Shown here in pieces: positions 60,276-64,000 of a DNA stretch of 64,000 nt (positions are counted from its first letter, which is position 1; the number at the start of each line of letters is the position of its first letter). Source of the DNA: Talpa occidentalis (taxonomy: Eukaryota > Chordata > Mammalia > Eulipotyphla > Talpidae); NCBI RefSeq assembly GCF_014898055.3, contig NW_023604861.1, positions 100,938,083 to 101,002,082 of the forward strand, in the 5' to 3' direction. The position numbers and the translations under genes were made by a program. The notes under the pieces were generated by a model. That model did not search any database. It was not told the DNA's origin and saw only the letters and a program-made list of their open reading frames with translations.

Positions 60276-62232
60276 TTAACTGTATGTCTTATAAATCTCA
60301 ATACAGAGATTGTTAATGCCTCAGTCTAGCAATGTTTCAATCCAGTATCCATATATGCCGTGCCTTCTAACTGGAACTTGATCCACCCAAGTGACATGTA
60401 ACTTGCCCCTTCTCAGGAACCTTATTACCCTTTCACAGGATGCTTCCCCTCCTTGATCACACTCATGCTCCTGACCTCTGACCTTATTTTCTCTGCGGAA
60501 TCTTCCTAAATCTGCAGTCATTTGAACCCTGCTTGCCCAGTATTATTAAGAACTGTGATAATTATTGCATACAACCTCCCCCATTAAACTGTAATCGCCT
60601 TAAAGAAAATGTGACAAATTACTTAGAATTCCTTCCCCATATTGCCTGATTATGTTTCCCACAAAGAAAGAGCTCCACCACAATGACTGCAGCATTTCTT
60701 CGCTCCAAGAAAGAGTTCAATCTAGCTCAGATGCAATCCTTTTACTCCTTCCACCAATACACATCATTCAGTTTCAAAAGCTCCTGTGTTCCTGGAGACC
60801 TCCCCCTTATCAGTAGAGAAAACAATGTAATAGACCCCATTTCTAGTCATTAGCAGTCAGAGAAAATGTCCTAGTTTCATGTCCTTATTGATTATCTTGT
60901 GAGTCCTTGATGAAAGCAGGATGTGGAGGCAGTGACTAAATGTGGTGTCAGCATTTCCAGGTCTGGCACCCGCTTGGTGAGAGCAAGGCAGAGCTGGGGC
61001 ACTGAAGCACCTGACTGGTTCACCTGACACTGATAGGCCTGCTTTCTCTTCAAAGGACCTTTTTCATGAACAAGTGAAACACAATTTCAGGGCTCAGGAA
61101 ATATTCTTTCACTAGACTGAGCATGATGGGTCAGACCACCCTGAGATGAGAGCGCCCCAGTTGGCTGAACTCTCAAAGGAGAGCAGGAGGTGGGACTATA
61201 TCTGGAGTCTGACAGCCCTGTGAGCTTTACTGCATACTGTGGAAAGGTTCCTAATCTCGTTAATTGTTCCCCTGTTATTAGGCTTCTAAAGTAAAAACAG
61301 TTTTTAGTTTAAAAAAAAATACAGCTGTTTAAAAAATTTTTTAAACCTCTCTTCACCTATCCCTCTATTATCACTGCATCCAATCCAACCATCTTCTTAT
61401 GTGTCCTTGATTCAACAGAACATGGCAAGAACTAAACTTTATCAGATTTTAGTCTACAAATTCTAAACAAGATACATTTCACCCTCAGCATAAATCCTGA
61501 AAAGGACCATATTCTTCTTCATCACCTTCAACTTCCTAATAAACCTAATGCAAAAGAAATCTCGAAAAGCTCTTGACCAATATTTATTATCCTATGTCTC
61601 CCTGCTAAACTGTAAACTTTTAAATTCTGTTGGCTTTTACATTGGAGTATTTTTTCCTGCAAACCAAAAGGCAGTGTAGAATGGTGGTAGAAACATAATG
61701 CTTAATATCTGTACCGTTAGGATCAGATCCAGTTTCACAACTTGCTAGATATCTACCTTAGAAAAACTGTATTTACCTGTAAAATGGGCCGAATAATGAT
61801 GACACTCAAAAAGTGTTTTTTCAAAGACACTTACAGTAAAACAAATACATTATACAATCAAAGAAAAATATGTACTGATAAAACATTAAAATCTGTAGGG
61901 TAAATGATGTTATCTGGAACTGCATTTTTCTCAAATACTATTAATTTTTATTATTAAGATTCTCAAAAAGTCACCAACTTTATGAACAATTTCAAAGCAC
62001 ACATGAATTAAAATTGAATGTGCCAGGAGTGCCCCAGTGGTGTGAAAGGGTGTACTTAACCAGTTGGGTGCCCCTCTGAGCATTTCCTTCATCCCAGGAG
62101 GTGAGGAATGGAGAACTTCAACACCAGCTCTTCAGGTCAAGAAACCCATCATCTCCATGGGTTGGGGGACACCACCCACACTCGGCCCAGTCAAGTCCTC
62201 ATCAGAGTTATAGCCTCTCTCTTCATCACCTT
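60276..62232. other. Unassigned intronic sequence
   Basis: Contains the MIR at 61668-61805. The part 62025-62232 has a head resembling a tRNA-type SINE (GTGCCCCAGTGGTGTGAAAG) but no matching body; unassigned. No gene. Confidence 0.5.
61668..61805 (+). mobile_element. MIR fragment
   Basis: AGTGTAGAATGGTGGTAGAA, TTTCACAACTTGCTAGATAT and CTGTAAAATGGGCCGAATAA match the MIR plus strand through the core. Confidence 0.7.
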
Positions 62233-62882
62233 AAAAGTTAAGCCAACTCCAAGGTTGTGGAGAAAAAGGAACTCTCCTGCACTGCTGGTGGGAGTGCAAA
62301 CTGGTTCAACCACTATGGAGAGGTGTGTGGAGATTTCTTGACCTACTAAACATAGAGCTTCCATATGATCCAGCAATTCCACTCCTAGGTATTTACCCAA
62401 AGGACACAGAAACATCAATTCCAAAGAGCACCTGCACCCCTATGTTTATAGCAGCACTATTTACAATAGCTAAGCTATGGAAACAACCCAAATGCCAAAA
62501 AATAGATGACTGGATCAAGAAGATGTGGTACATATACACCATGGAATATTACTCAGCATCCAAAAAAAGATAAACACATGCAGTTTGTAGCAACATGGAT
62601 GGAGTTGGAAGGCATCATGCTCAGTGAAATTAAGCCAGAAAGAAAAAGAAAAATACCGGATGGTCTCACTCATAGCAGGAATCTAGAAAACTTAAATAAG
62701 GGACCAGGAAAAAGAATAACTATAAGAAAGAAAATATCAAAATCGACAAACTACTATGAACCAGAGACACTCTATGGCGGGTGGGGGTGGGGAAAGGAGG
62801 GCTTGGGGTCAAAATAAGGGGATTGTAATTGTATGGGGAATATAAAAAATAAAATTTAAATAAAAAAAAGTTAAGCCAACTC
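62233..62882 (+). mobile_element. 5'-truncated L1 insertion with perfect 17-bp TSD
   Basis: The L1 body 62250-62865 covers the ORF2 C-terminus and 3' UTR and ends in an A-rich tail. The flanks AAAAGTTAAGCCAACTC at 62233-62249 and 62866-62882 are identical. The ORF2 frame is open from about 62325 to its stop at 62573 (IELPYDPAIPLLGIYPKD, MFIAALFTIAKLWKQP, MWYIYTMEYYSASKKR), so this is one of the younger L1 events here. It lacks any promoter, ORF1 or catalytic domain and cannot be active. The 3' UTR carries a G-rich tract at 62779-62801. Confidence 0.95.
62779..62801 (+). other. G-quadruplex-prone tract in L1 3' UTR
   Basis: Runs of 3, 5, 4 and 3 G within 23 bases. A G-rich tract at this place is typical of mammalian L1 3' UTRs. 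Confidence 0.75.
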
Positions 62883-64000
62883 AAAAGTTTGGGTCTTCCT
62901 TACCAAGGCCAATGCTAAACTAAATCTTCATGCACATGCAAAGTCATAAGAGGAGTAAAGTTGTGGATTGATGGTTCTACCTGTAACAAGTCAGCAAAGA
63001 AGCTCAGTAAGAGCCTCCCTCCTAAATACATGCAATTCTCCACTGCCATGAAAGTAGCAGGTAGTTTCACATAGAAACATTGGAATGGGTCTTAATGCAA
63101 AGGTATGGCCTTAACCATACCTGAACTTTAGTGTTTTCAAAATATACCTTGAAAAATCCCTCACTCATAAGTAAAGATTACATATATAGCACACTGTCAG
63201 TGCTCATCTAAAAGACAGTGTATGTTAGGCAAAATATTCTGTTAACAGTACCATGATTTTAATTGTGGAGTGTTAAGACTAATTTTCAATATTTTGTGTT
63301 CAGGTGACAGGCAGTTGAAGCTGAGCTTATGTTTGTCCAATTAATAAAATAACCTCCATGCCATTTATCCTTGAAATTGGCATGAGAAATCCCCCCATGT
63401 GTCCCCAAATCATATAAATTCCATGGTTTCCTATTCATTAAATCCAGGTTGGTCTAGGCGGGTATGTCATATTCTGACATGTAGTCACAAGGGATAGACA
63501 ATCAAAATTAAGAGGAGACTTCAGCTAAAATTGGCATGCCCTACTCGAATGAACAATGTATGCACACACAAGATAAAAATGTACATATCTTCTCCAAATT
63601 ATGGATGTTGAACTGTTAGAAGCACAGGAATATATAATTGATTTATTAATTCTGCATAAAACATTTCTTTTAGCCTTCAACCAAACATATAGGAGGGTGT
63701 TCACATCAGAACAAGCACACCAGTTATTATCACATGTGATTACATGCAGACATTTTATACTGCTGTCAGTACATATACTAAATAAACCTGCAGTGTCAAT
63801 AAAATCCTATTTTCCTCTCTCCTATTTTAAACACTCTCATGGCTTCCCTCTGCATTTAGAATGCCCAACTCATCACCTTCTCCGCCCCACCATCACTCAT
63901 TCTGTACATTGACATTTGCTCTCTGTCCTGTGAATGAAGTAGGAGAAACAACCTGTGCCTTTTGTTTAAAAAGTCTTCCCCCAAGACTTTTGTGTGGTTA
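62883..64000. other. Unassigned intronic sequence at window end
   Basis: No repeat or gene that I can identify. The 103-codon plus-strand frame near 63601-63912 resembles no known protein. Confidence 0.55.

Larger units (their letters stand above)
35898..64000 (-). other. AFF3: AFF3 intron, upstream side, partial
   Basis: Upstream of the acceptor at 35898-35899 the minus strand should lead to the exon encoding the AFF3 start (M-D-S-F-D-L-A in human). I did not find a matching short exon ending in TG, so it probably lies beyond 64000. The content is SINE, L1, L2, MIR and unassigned AT-rich sequence. Confidence 0.75.

Noticed and set aside
62325..62573. 82-codon ORF with clear similarity to L1 ORF2
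   Set aside because: It is the C-terminal end of a truncated L1, not a host gene.
1..64000. Prokaryotic-type systems (CRISPR, operons, phage, toxin-antitoxin)
   Set aside because: Nothing of the kind; the sequence is mammalian intronic DNA with interspersed repeats.

Overview
This window looks like intronic DNA of a placental mammal, with two to three coding exons of one gene. It is AT-rich and has no operons, no CpG island and no convincing intact ORF outside the gene. It is filled with L1, L2, MIR and tRNA-derived SINE copies. The exons near the middle, on the minus strand, are recognisable as the N-terminal part of AFF3 (LAF4), an AF4/FMR2-family transcription-elongation scaffold. The species is not certain. 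The dominant SINE (about 270-300 bp, tRNA-like head, A+T tail with tandem AAATAA) is not primate, rodent, carnivore or ruminant; from memory it most resembles the SINEs of rhinolophoid (yinpterochiropteran) bats, which is a tentative guess.

Layout: 1-33946 is an AFF3 intron (downstream in transcription order). 33947-34810 holds coding sequence that is open from end to end (864 nt, 288 codons). It contains an internal 165-nt segment (34333-34497) with GT...AG ends and a very long pyrimidine tract. Removing that segment gives the junction R-A-T-Q-Q-G found in the human AFF3 protein as I remember it. 34811-35776 is a short intron, and 35777-35897 is the preceding 121-nt exon. 35898-64000 is the upstream intron; the first coding exon, which should end in TG to complete a Cys codon, was not found and presumably lies beyond 64000.

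Repeats: twelve copies of the SINE, in two subfamilies, several with clean target-site duplications (TSDs). There are eight L1 pieces, one of them a 5'-truncated insertion with a perfect 17-bp TSD. There is one three-level nest (SINE in an LTR-like element in an old L1), plus L2 and MIR fossils, an LTR-like block, microsatellites including a 50-bp Z-DNA-prone tract, and a diverged local duplication at 47.3/48.7 kb that I cannot assign to a known family.

The best candidate for something undescribed is the frame-preserving, stop-free 165-nt intron inside AFF3 coding sequence. Its splicing pyrimidine tract doubles as a poly-serine coding region, so retention would add 55 residues between the N-terminal homology region and the SIAH degron.
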